Below, one piece after another: positions 23,128 through 30,881 of a stretch of DNA of 39,812 nucleotides (position 1 is the first letter of the stretch; each line of letters opens with the position of its first letter). The stretch comes from Candidatus Poribacteria bacterium. GTDB taxonomy: Bacteria > Poribacteria > WGA-4E > WGA-3G. The notes below the pieces were generated by a model that did not search any database, had not been told where the DNA came from, and worked only from the letters and a program-made list of their open reading frames with translations. The translations under genes and the position numbers were made by a program. The stretch lies in contig JAPPII010000069.1 in NCBI GenBank assembly GCA_028820845.1, positions 1-39,812 on the forward strand, given 5' to 3'.

Positions 23128-26100
23128 ATGAACAAACAAGCAATCAAATCCGCCCTATCCGCACTCCCCGCCAGCGACTTTTTAGAAAAATCAAAAAACC
23201 TCTTAGCGACCCTCGGTTACCAAAGCGAACGCACCCTCGAACTCTCGGGCACCGTCCACGACTTCCTTGAGGAATTCCCAGCACTCAACCCGAACACCAA
23301 AACCGAACAAGAATTCCAAAACAACATCGAATCCGTGAAACTCGTCTTCCAATTCACAAGCGACGAAATCGACGATGACCCACAAATGACCTTGCTGGAG
23401 TCCAATGCCTTTGACAAAGGCAACATCAGCAGCTTCCTTTTCTGTGCAGTCGAACTAAAAGACAACACCTACTCCCGTACCCAATACGCCGCGTTCACAC
23501 GAGAAATTAACAAACGTCTGATTGCACCGACTGTAATCTTATTTCGCGCCGGTAATCGTCTGACGGTTGCGTTTGCCGACCGCCGTCCAGACAAAACCAA
23601 CGAGGACCGCGATGTCCTCGGACAAGTCACTCTCATCAAAGACATCCGCCTGAACGATCCACACCGCGCACATCTCGACATCCTCTCCGAACTCTCCTTT
23701 GAGGCATGCGTCAAGTGGATAGACGACAACAAAAAACCGAAAAACTTCGACGGACTCCTATCAGCATGGCTCGCCAAACTCGACACCGAAACACTCAACA
23801 AACAGTTCTATCGAAAACTGTTCGCGTGGTATGAATGGGCAATAGAAGCAGCAACGTTCCCCACAGACGAAAACCGCGTTTTGAAACCAGAGGAACATGT
23901 CATCCGCCTCATCACACGCCTGCTCTTTATCTGGTTCATTAAGGAAAAAGGACTGGTCGCAGAGGCACTGTTCAACAAATCACGAATCCAAGACCTATTG
24001 GCAGAAGACGATTTTGACAGTGGTGATGCCTACTACCGCGCCGTGCTACAAAACCTCTTTTTCGCCACACTCAACACCGAAATAGACGAACGTAAGTTTA
24101 GCAAGGAAAACTATTCGGGTAATCGTAATTTCTCACGGTACCGCTATAAAAAGCAGATGCGCGATCCTGACAAACTTTTGGAACTTTTTGCCAACACACC
24201 TTTCATCAACGGTGGCTTATTTGACTGCTTAGATACCTTCGATGGACCCAAAGACGGAGGGTACCGTATAGACTGTTTTTCCGATGTCGATTACAAAAAA
24301 CTGAGTATCCCCAACAACCTCTTTTTTCATGAAAGCCGAGGACTTATTCCGCTACTCCAACACTACAAATTCACTGTTGAAGAAAACACACCGATAGAGC
24401 AGGAAGTCGCACTCGATCCCGAACTGCTCGGTAGAGTGTTTGAAAACCTACTCGCCGCCTACAACCCCGAAACCGGGGCAACCGTACGAAAACAGACCGG
24501 CTCCTACTACACGCCACGCCCAATTGTCGATTATATGGTAGCAGCAGCGTTAGTCGCCACGCTCTCCCCAAAATGCCACCCAACCGACGGCGACACAGAA
24601 CTGTGGGACGAGCGGTTACACTATCTCCTTGACTACGCCCAAGCCTTCGACGATGCCAACGAATGGTTTGACGACCCTGAGACAGACGCGATCGTCCGAG
24701 CAATTTCTGAACTCAAGGTCCTCGATCCTGCAGTCGGTTCTGGTGCGTTTCCGATGGGAATGCTCCACAAATTGACGCTCGCACTCCGACGACTTGATCC
24801 CGACAACACCCGATGGGAGAAGTTGCAGAAGGAGCGCGCTGTTCAACGAACCGAAGCTGCGTATGACACACAAGACGACCGAACTCGGCGTGAAGAACTC
24901 CTTGAAATTGACGAGACTTTCAAACGCTACCGAGATTCCGACTTCGGACGGAAGTTATACCTAATCCAAAACAGCATCTTCGGTGTAGACATCCAGTCTG
25001 TGGCGTGTCAAATCGCCAAACTCCGTTTCTTCATCTCGCTTGCAATTGAACAAGAGCGAGAACAAGGCACAGAAAACTTCGGTATCAAACCGTTACCGAA
25101 CCTTGAGACGCGTTTTATCGCTGCGAACACACTGATAGGACTGAAAGGGGAGCGAACCCTCACAAGCCAAAAAGCGCAGGATTTGGAACGTGAGTTGAGC
25201 AGCAATCGTGAACGGCATTTCCACGCCACGACTCGTCAGCAAAAACGGACATGCAAGCAAAAAGATACAGAACTCCGCACTGAATTGGCAACCGAGCTAA
25301 AGAGCATCGGCATGCCAGCAGACGACGCTGAAAAGATTGCCAGTTGGGATCCTTATGACCAGAACGCCACTGCTGACTGGTTTGATTCGGAATGGATGTT
25401 CGGAATTACAGACGGGTTTGATGTCGTGATTGGCAATCCGCCATATATTAATGTTGAGAACCTTCCTATTGAAACGAAGGATTACCTGTTCAATAACTAT
25501 AAAGCCTGTCAGCGGAGAACCGATATCTACATCGCTTTCCTTGAAAAATCCATTGCTATCCTTAGTGCCAACGGAATTATGGGTTTCATTCTCCCTTATG
25601 CTTTTGCCATGCAAAAATATGGCGAGAAGATGCGCCAGATCCTAATAGAAAATCACACCATTCGGGAAATCGTAGATGCAAGTAGTTATAGGATTTTCGA
25701 GAATGCTACAGTGTACAATATTGTCTTAACAGTTAGTAATCGCAAAGTCCAAGACCATACGAAAATCCGCTTACATCACAGCAATGCAGATTTTGACGAG
25801 CGTGGAGGCGAAGAATTTTTAATTGATCAATACGCCTTTGCCAAACTCAAAGATTCTCGCTTTGAAACCAACATTCGTGTATTTGACAGTCTCAAGATAA
25901 AAGAAAAGATATGGCAGCGGGCGATTCGTTTTGATCAAATCTGTCTTGTTGCCTACGGTGCAAGACTCAACCACAAATCAAAAAAGTTGGGAAAAAACCA
26001 CTATATCAGTCAATCAGCAATTTCAGGTAATAAACGATTCTGCGAGGGGAAGAGCATTGAACGTTATTCGTTTTCCCAAGAGGGTTACCTGAACTATACC

Positions 26101-26616
26101 CCAAATGAACACTACAATCCCATGTTTCCAGAACTGTTTGAGAATCAGAAACTAATGTTTATCAATGTTGTAAAAGATCGGTTGCGTTTCGCTTATGATG
26201 ATAAAGGTTTTTACAACAGTCACACAGTTGTGAACTGCGTTCGACTGGACTTACTTTCAGGTGTATCTCACATTTCAGCACGTCGAGCATTCCGAGTTGC
26301 CGATAGCAACTTTGCTAAGAAGTATGATTACAAATTTCTTTTGGGAATTCTGAATTCTAACTTCACAAACTGGTATTTCCTCAACTTCTTAAGTGAGGGT
26401 TTACACTTTTATCCGAACGATGCTAAAGAGTTGCCTATCCCAGATGTATCACCTGGGCAACAAATTCCTATTATTGAACTCGTTGACCAAATCCTTGACG
26501 CTAAGCGTGCCGACCCAGACGCAGACACTTCCGACCTTGAAAATGAGATTGATACACTGGTGTATGAATTGTATAAGTTAACGGAAGATGAGATTGCGAT
26601 TGTGGAGGGTGTCTGA
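23128..26616 (+). CDS. Eco57I-type single-chain DNA methylase/restriction protein
   Basis: This 1162-residue protein carries SAM-binding motif I, LDPAVGSGAF, at 532-541, and the catalytic N6-adenine motif NPPY at 770-773. Between 900 and 1100 lies a C-terminal region resembling the TaqI/Eco57I target-recognition domain (YGARLNHKSKKLG, LLGILNSNFTNWYF, LHFYPNDAKELPIP). The N-terminal part contains V-E109-L-K111, preceded by an FDKG segment, which could be a PD-(D/E)XK nuclease core. Type IIG proteins join nuclease, methylase and recognition in one chain. If that core is not a nuclease, this would be a methylase only. Length is normal for the group. No separate nuclease gene is adjacent. A BREX PglX-type methylase was considered, but no other BREX gene is here. 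Confidence 0.85.
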   Translation: MNKQAIKSALSALPASDFLEKSKNLLATLGYQSERTLELSGTVHDFLEEFPALNPNTKTEQEFQNNIESVKLVFQFTSDEIDDDPQMTLLESNAFDKGNISSFLFCAVELKDNTYSRTQYAAFTREINKRLIAPTVILFRAGNRLTVAFADRRPDKTNEDRDVLGQVTLIKDIRLNDPHRAHLDILSELSFEACVKWIDDNKKPKNFDGLLSAWLAKLDTETLNKQFYRKLFAWYEWAIEAATFPTDENRVLKPEEHVIRLITRLLFIWFIKEKGLVAEALFNKSRIQDLLAEDDFDSGDAYYRAVLQNLFFATLNTEIDERKFSKENYSGNRNFSRYRYKKQMRDPDKLLELFANTPFINGGLFDCLDTFDGPKDGGYRIDCFSDVDYKKLSIPNNLFFHESRGLIPLLQHYKFTVEENTPIEQEVALDPELLGRVFENLLAAYNPETGATVRKQTGSYYTPRPIVDYMVAAALVATLSPKCHPTDGDTELWDERLHYLLDYAQAFDDANEWFDDPETDAIVRAISELKVLDPAVGSGAFPMGMLHKLTLALRRLDPDNTRWEKLQKERAVQRTEAAYDTQDDRTRREELLEIDETFKRYRDSDFGRKLYLIQNSIFGVDIQSVACQIAKLRFFISLAIEQEREQGTENFGIKPLPNLETRFIAANTLIGLKGERTLTSQKAQDLERELSSNRERHFHATTRQQKRTCKQKDTELRTELATELKSIGMPADDAEKIASWDPYDQNATADWFDSEWMFGITDGFDVVIGNPPYINVENLPIETKDYLFNNYKACQRRTDIYIAFLEKSIAILSANGIMGFILPYAFAMQKYGEKMRQILIENHTIREIVDASSYRIFENATVYNIVLTVSNRKVQDHTKIRLHHSNADFDERGGEEFLIDQYAFAKLKDSRFETNIRVFDSLKIKEKIWQRAIRFDQICLVAYGARLNHKSKKLGKNHYISQSAISGNKRFCEGKSIERYSFSQEGYLNYTPNEHYNPMFPELFENQKLMFINVVKDRLRFAYDDKGFYNSHTVVNCVRLDLLSGVSHISARRAFRVADSNFAKKYDYKFLLGILNSNFTNWYFLNFLSEGLHFYPNDAKELPIPDVSPGQQIPIIELVDQILDAKRADPDADTSDLENEIDTLVYELYKLTEDEIAIVEGV

Positions 26617-27058
26617 ATCACGGATTTTCGCAGATTGCGCGGATGACGCGGATTTTAAGAGCATCGCATCGGCACAACCTGTGGACGCGTCAACATCCTA
26701 TATTAACCCAAGCTGCTGCTAACAGATTTCGCACATTTCAGAAAAGGTTTTCAGTCCCATCCACACCCCAGAGGGGTAGTATATCTATAGAAAATAACGT
26801 CCTTACGCGATCGCACTCCAGCGGAGTGCTATGTGTATAAAAAGGTGGCAACTGGCGTTATATTAGCAAATATGAGAATACAACTTGATGATACCAAAGT
26901 CAATAATCCGCGAAATCTGTGTAATCCGCATAATCCGCGATTCTGACAACAGAGATAATCCGCCATTCAGAAAAGAGACGCAATCCGCATAATCCGCGAT
27001 TCTGACAACAAACCTTGAACACACAAACCCACTTCTCTCCGAACACACGATCCGATAT
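26614..27058. repeat. Cluster of AATCCGCG repeats and stem-loops
   Basis: This mostly gene-free stretch between the restriction gene and the PIN-like gene holds a reverse AATCCGCG-type copy (26614-26657), which runs into the 3' end of the restriction gene, and two forward copies (26905-26951 and 26950-27010). It also holds two stem-loops of the TATACACAT family: ACCCC-AGA-GGGGT (26765-26777) and GCACTCC-AGC-GGAGTGC (26813-26829), both opposite in orientation to the copies near 3350. The remainder of the spacer to 27155 carries the next promoter. Confidence 0.75.
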
Positions 27059-27081
27059 CTACGGCTCCTATTGAAATGAGG

Positions 27082-27110
27082 TTGATAAACTAATTTATAA
27101 AGTGTATAAT
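27082..27110 (+). promoter_or_regulatory. Near-consensus promoter for the PIN-like gene
   Basis: TTGATA (27082-27087), exactly 17 bp, then TATAAT (27105-27110), 46 bp upstream of the ATG at 27156. Among the best promoters in the window. An A-rich leader with AAGGA precedes the ATG. Confidence 0.8.
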
Positions 27111-27155
27111 AACTCCAGAGGAAATTCTTAAAATAAAAAAGGATAGGAAAATATT

Positions 27156-28316
27156 ATGGATGATTTGATTGATGCACTAATACAGGATTTAAAAGAGGAC
27201 GCTGCAAAAAGTAAAGTCGAAATCGATAGAGCATGCGCCCAAATGATGCAAGATTTGCACGCAAAGAATCCGGAATTAATGAAAGCGAAGGTTGAAGAAA
27301 TTAAGAATACAGATATTACAATCTGTTTTGATGAGAGTTCTATCGCATCCGACAGTTGGGAAAAAATCCATAATCGCGTAGAGGATGATATACTCAAGCA
27401 GATAGCTTCTGAGATAGAGAAATCTCTTAATGAGTCCGTTCAGGACGATGACCTAAAAAAGTATCTTTGGATAGAACGTGAAAAGAAAAATAACGAATTG
27501 CAGGGAATTGCACATTGTCCCAAGCAGGAAATTGATAAGGTCCGTCAGGCCTGCGACGATCTCCGAATTCAAACTATAACAGAGATACGGGACCTATTTA
27601 GACAAACTACGATTGACAGTGCTCGTAATATTGGACAAGTTAACTTGCCCGATATTCGTATCACACTAATTTTTCCAACTTCTAACACATTAAATATTTT
27701 AAGGTACCGTACAGAGGCTGAAATAACAAAGGAAGAATATATCTATAGTTTACCGTCAGTTACCTTGGATACCGACGTACTCCTCAATATGAAAACAAGG
27801 GAAGCTGTGGATATGCAGGAATTCCGAAAAACATACCTCGTAGATTTAGCAGTTTCACAACGAATTCGTGAGGATATTAAGCTATATCCAGATGTAGAGC
27901 AGTTTATTTCGGATTACTACATTAGGATGATTCCTTCTATTATGCGCTGTAGTTTTGACAGCAAGGCTGAACGATTTCTTCTAAACCCAAAGTTCAATCA
28001 ACCTGGGAGTACTGAATTTTTAAAATCTGCGGAATCAATTATCAATAATTTTTTCAGACCGAAAGGGGAAACACCGCCAGGGTATTTGGACTGGGATCAT
28101 CTTCACGCCCACTACTTATCAAGGAGAGATATTTTTCTGACAGATGACCAAAAAATTCTGAAAATTGAGGAGCAGTTAAAAGAAGAATTGGGTATTGTTA
28201 TAATGAGCCTTGAGGATTTCTTAAATACCTTTGAAAGTAATGATGATCTAATCAGGGCTTATGGGAAAGTCAACGCTATAGATGATGTGAGTGATATTGT
28301 TTGTATCTCGGATTAA
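27156..28316 (+). CDS. Protein with C-terminal PIN-like nuclease domain
   Basis: This 386-residue protein has residues about 1-170 helical, acidic and Lys-rich, of no family I recognise. From about 200 the pattern fits a PIN domain. The opening strand is SVTLDTDVLLNM, with D205 and D207. A later acidic helix is DWDHLHAHYLSRRDIF, with D312 and D314. The closing LTDDQKIL has D330 and D331, followed by GIVIMSLEDFL. Four acidic residues of this kind bind metal in PIN ribonucleases, many of which are VapC toxins. The assignment is from motif spacing only. AAGGA precedes the start and a near-consensus promoter lies upstream. No VapB-like antitoxin is adjacent, so any inhibition may be built into the N-terminal half. 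Confidence 0.6.
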   Translation: MDDLIDALIQDLKEDAAKSKVEIDRACAQMMQDLHAKNPELMKAKVEEIKNTDITICFDESSIASDSWEKIHNRVEDDILKQIASEIEKSLNESVQDDDLKKYLWIEREKKNNELQGIAHCPKQEIDKVRQACDDLRIQTITEIRDLFRQTTIDSARNIGQVNLPDIRITLIFPTSNTLNILRYRTEAEITKEEYIYSLPSVTLDTDVLLNMKTREAVDMQEFRKTYLVDLAVSQRIREDIKLYPDVEQFISDYYIRMIPSIMRCSFDSKAERFLLNPKFNQPGSTEFLKSAESIINNFFRPKGETPPGYLDWDHLHAHYLSRRDIFLTDDQKILKIEEQLKEELGIVIMSLEDFLNTFESNDDLIRAYGKVNAIDDVSDIVCISD

Positions 28317-28369
28317 GTAGTTGAGAAACTTTGAATTTTCTGCTCATATTTGCCCGCCAGTTTCCTTGA

Positions 28370-28435
28370 AATGAAATTGACGAACTGGAGCACGGCTTAA
28401 CCGACGAAAATATTGCGATGTTAAAATTAATATAA
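28370..28435 (+). pseudogene. Possible remnant of a restriction-methylase C-terminus
   Basis: This frame reads NEIDELEHGLTDENIAMLKLI then stop. It lines up, with a three-residue gap, with the last residues of the restriction protein (NEIDTLVYELYKLTEDEIA). No open frame extends upstream. It could be a decayed fragment of a second such gene, left after recombination. Evidence is short and could be chance. Confidence 0.25.
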
Positions 28436-28453
28436 CTGACTGGATAATAGAAA

Positions 28454-28795
28454 TTGGAAATTAGGGGTTTAAGAATTCCGGACAATGCTTTCGTTGTTCG
28501 GGGCGGTAGAAACCAAGTAAACGACATTCGACGAGGGACCGACACACATCCTGCCGGAATTACTGGTGTGTCGGTAAGAAGTGCCGAAGGTGTCCCCGTT
28601 CCGGAATTAGCAAAAACTATTCCGCATACGCGAATTGGTATCACAACCGTTGCGGAGGTCCGAAAAGCAGGTGGTGATGTGGTACGAACTGCTGGCCAGA
28701 GTCCTTATCATGCAACATTGACTGGACTTACACCGGAACAAGCTAGTAAACTGCTTACACCGACAGTTTCAAATCCTGGGAGGGAAAGAAGATGA
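28454..28795 (+). CDS. Conserved small protein, first of an overlapping pair
   Basis: This 113-residue protein begins with a TTG at 28454, since an in-frame TAG lies six bases upstream and no ATG is available. It has conserved-looking blocks: IPDNAFVVRGG, GITGVSVRSAEG, ELAKTIPHTRIGITTVAEVR, AGGDVVRTAGQSPYHATLTGLTPEQASKL. I recall the same arrangement in uncharacterised cyanobacterial proteins, but know of no function. The gene overlaps the next by four bases (ATGA at 28792-28795), giving a toxin-antitoxin-like two-gene layout. The weak start and lack of a good ribosome site leave open that the N-terminus is truncated. No catalytic motif is evident. Confidence 0.6.
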   Translation: MEIRGLRIPDNAFVVRGGRNQVNDIRRGTDTHPAGITGVSVRSAEGVPVPELAKTIPHTRIGITTVAEVRKAGGDVVRTAGQSPYHATLTGLTPEQASKLLTPTVSNPGRERR

Positions 28796-29127
28796 ACAAG
28801 CCAAGAGTTTTCGCAGACTTCCACAACGCAGATGTCCAAGGCAGGTTGCGACTGACCTGCGTTGGTACGATAGAAGATCTCGAACGTCACGGAATTGTGC
28901 TGCGAGAAGGACAGGCCCTTATTATCTATAGCGAAGAACTGGAGGTTGAGGGCATCGTTCACTACTCAGAAGAAGAAAAACTATGGACAGCCGTGATTGA
29001 TTGGAATGCCATTCGAGAAGTAGAACCTATAGTTCCCCAACCCGCAATTCAGACCATCAGTCACATAATGGAGCCAAAATGGGCAAACGGTGGCTACATT
29101 ACCGAGATCAAAATGAATACTATGTAG
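28792..29127 (+). CDS. Conserved small protein, second of an overlapping pair
   Basis: This 111-residue protein is compact and acidic, without membrane segments. Blocks are RVFADFHNADVQGRLRLTC, TIEDLERHGIVLREGQALIIYSEELEVEGIV and YSEEEKLWTAVIDW. These suggest a small beta-rich domain. I know of similar uncharacterised cyanobacterial proteins in the same pair but no defined role. GGGAGGGAAAG directly before the ATG is a strong ribosome site, contrasting with the weak start of its partner, so this second gene may be made in excess, as antitoxins or immunity proteins often are. That is inference. It ends before a 235-bp spacer holding another AATCCGCG repeat. Confidence 0.65.
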   Translation: MNKPRVFADFHNADVQGRLRLTCVGTIEDLERHGIVLREGQALIIYSEELEVEGIVHYSEEEKLWTAVIDWNAIREVEPIVPQPAIQTISHIMEPKWANGGYITEIKMNTM

Positions 29128-29247
29128 GTTTGAAATAGGCGTATTACACAATTTCAGGTCGAAAAATTTAGAAATCAAGAGGTTGATTCTCACATAATTT
29201 ACTCGCGGATTAAAAGATGAACCTTGGCGATAGAATACTCCCCTCAA

Positions 29248-29284
29248 TCGGCGTCATCCGTGTAATCCGCGATTCAGACAGTTT
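29248..29284 (+). repeat. AATCCGCG-type repeat, copy 5
   Basis: The sequence is AATCGGCGTCATCCG followed by TGTAATCCGCGATTCAGACAG, matching the ends of the copies near 3500 and 26930. It lies in the 235-bp spacer (29128-29362), just upstream of the promoter of the TPR module. Nothing else is seen in this spacer. Confidence 0.7.
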
Positions 29285-29297
29285 CCGAAAATTGAAA

Positions 29298-29326
29298 TTG
29301 ACAAGCCAGCGTGAACATGGTATGAT
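29298..29326 (+). promoter_or_regulatory. Near-consensus promoter for the TPR module
   Basis: TTGACA (29298-29303), 17 bp, then TATGAT (29321-29326). It lies 36 bp before the TTG start at 29363 and probably drives both genes of the module. Confidence 0.8.
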
Positions 29327-29362
29327 TTAACATCAGAGGAAATCGGATCGTGGGGAGCAAGT

Positions 29363-29703
29363 TTGAACACACAACAAACCGAACTAAACAGGATTTTGGA
29401 AATAATCGGTAGGATAGCCGAGACAACTAAAGTGTTTTCGTTCGACCGCCCGATGGTTATCTTGACCCCAAGCAATACAAAGTAATTGATATTCCCCAAT
29501 CGCTCAAAGAAACGATATTGGAGCATCTACAAACACAGCACGGCATCTCAACCCCAACTGTTTACAACGATCTCCATGGGTTTATTAGAAACCAAAACAT
29601 TCACCAGAAGACATATATAGAAGGTTTCAAGGTTGGAACGCAGCCGAAGGAAGATGTCTTTCAAATCGCTCCATCTCAACCGATCAACAAGAAGGAGTCG
29701 TAA
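29363..29703 (+). pseudogene. Frameshifted small gene upstream of the TPR protein
   Basis: The frame from TTG 29363 (GGGGAGC upstream) reads NTQQTELNRILEIIGR and on to FDRP, then stops at 29483. From 29452 the -1 frame continues without a break as DGYLDPKQYKVIDIP, then LKETILEHLQTQHGISTPTVYNDL, to the stop at 29701. The two halves join naturally if one C is restored in the CCC run at 29449-29451. The rebuilt protein has about 113 residues and ends three bases before the TPR gene. It is of no family I recognise; the middle part could form a helical nucleic-acid- or protein-binding unit. The lesion may be real decay or a sequencing error. Confidence 0.7.
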
Positions 29704-29706
29704 AAC

Positions 29707-30492
29707 ATGCAAACACAAGCAAATCGGGCATCTTATGAAATCGATATCCAGCACTATAACAAAGCAATCAAAGAGTTACCCACTTTTGCCCAAGCCTATA
29801 ACTATCGTGGAGTCGCTTATGGCAATATAGGCGAAATTGACCGCGCCATTGAAGACTTTAACAAAGCGATAAGACTCAAAGCTAACTATGCCGAAGCTTA
29901 CAGTAATCGCGGTGGGGCATATCGTATTCAAGGTGACTATGACCGCGCTATTAAGGATTGTAATACAGCAATAAAACTTGACTCAAATTTGCCAGAAGCA
30001 TATAACAATCGAGGAATAATTTATAAACTCACAGGTAGAATAGATCGCGCTATTGAGAATTATAACACGGTTATAGAACTTGATCCAAACTTCGCTTATG
30101 CTTACTACAATCGCGGTATTGTCTACCACGAAAGAGACAACTTTGATCGTGCCATCAAAGACTATACTAAAGCGATAGAACTAAGACCGGACCTTGTCCA
30201 TCCCTATAACAACCGTGGGAATGCTTATGCCAAAAAAGACAAGTATAAACTTGCCATCAAAGACTATGATAAGGCAATACAACTTAATCCTGATTTGATA
30301 GAGGCATATTACAATCGCGGTATGTCATTTTTACACTTGCGAGAGTGGAAAAATGCGAAAAAAGACTTGAAATCTGCCGAAAACTTGCAAAAAATATCGT
30401 CGTTGAACAGTTTCGTGCAGACCACAAAAGCATTGCTGACTTTGAGCAGGAACACGGTGTTAAGCTGCCCGCAGACATTGCCGCAATGCTGA
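29707..30492 (+). CDS. TPR-repeat protein with shifted C-terminus
   Basis: This 261-residue protein is almost wholly tetratricopeptide repeats: about six 34-residue units of the form AYNNRG-x2-Y-x4-YDRAI-DYN-AI-L-P, flanked by partial ones. TPR arrays are scaffolds for protein binding. After residue 227 the frame becomes odd (SSLNSFVQTTKALLTLSRN). The -1 frame then reads NIVVEQFRADHKSIADFEQ, continuing EHGVKLPADIAAMLIAP to a stop at 30501, and such a FEQ-GI-LP-DI-AML ending is what I would expect in cyanobacterial-type TPR proteins. Restoring one A in the six-A run at 30389-30394 would join them. It forms a two-gene module with the frameshifted gene three bases upstream. Confidence 0.85.
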   Translation: MQTQANRASYEIDIQHYNKAIKELPTFAQAYNYRGVAYGNIGEIDRAIEDFNKAIRLKANYAEAYSNRGGAYRIQGDYDRAIKDCNTAIKLDSNLPEAYNNRGIIYKLTGRIDRAIENYNTVIELDPNFAYAYYNRGIVYHERDNFDRAIKDYTKAIELRPDLVHPYNNRGNAYAKKDKYKLAIKDYDKAIQLNPDLIEAYYNRGMSFLHLREWKNAKKDLKSAENLQKISSLNSFVQTTKALLTLSRNTVLSCPQTLPQC

Positions 30493-30522
30493 TCGCTCCG
30501 TAAACGCGTGCAATAAAGAACT

Positions 30523-30870
30523 ATGCAAATCAACGTCCAAACCAGAAATTTCACACGCTTTGAAATCCAAGGAAACGTCATCGGAGAAGATGCCCTCGTC
30601 CTCAAAACGATGCTTGACCAACATATCCAAGCACTTGAGAAACAAGAGGCAACGCCGTTGCTCGTTTTCGATATGGCGAACGCCAAAACGATGGACAGTG
30701 CAGGTTTAGGGGTTCTCATCACAACCAGCACCCAGATCCGTCAAATGGGCGGACGGACAGTCCTGCTTAACGTCAACAGAGGCATCAAACGCATGTTGAT
30801 CCGAACGAACCTGACCTCACTGTTCGATTTTCCGAGGAGCCTCAGTGACGCGCTGACCAGTTCACTCTAA
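30523..30870 (+). CDS. STAS-domain anti-sigma factor antagonist
   Basis: This 115-residue stand-alone STAS protein is like SpoIIAA/RsbV. The conserved site is MDSAGLGVL with S59, which a partner kinase would phosphorylate. The unphosphorylated form captures an anti-sigma kinase and frees a sigma factor. Strands RFEIQGNVIGEDAL, LLVFDMANAKTMDS and GRTVLLNVNRGIKRML fit the fold. No partner kinase or phosphatase is in the window, so its sigma factor is unknown. It starts 20 bp after the end of the restored TPR frame and ends 11 bp from the convergent DUF4159 gene. A shared transcript with the TPR module is possible. Confidence 0.9.
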   Translation: MQINVQTRNFTRFEIQGNVIGEDALVLKTMLDQHIQALEKQEATPLLVFDMANAKTMDSAGLGVLITTSTQIRQMGGRTVLLNVNRGIKRMLIRTNLTSLFDFPRSLSDALTSSL

Positions 30871-30881
30871 TGTTTTTCTGC

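Noticed and set aside
30388-30396. Programmed -1 frameshift in the TPR gene
   Set aside because: The zero-frame codons CAA-AAA-ATA do not form a slippery heptamer; six A's are also short for transcript slippage. A one-base loss explains it better.
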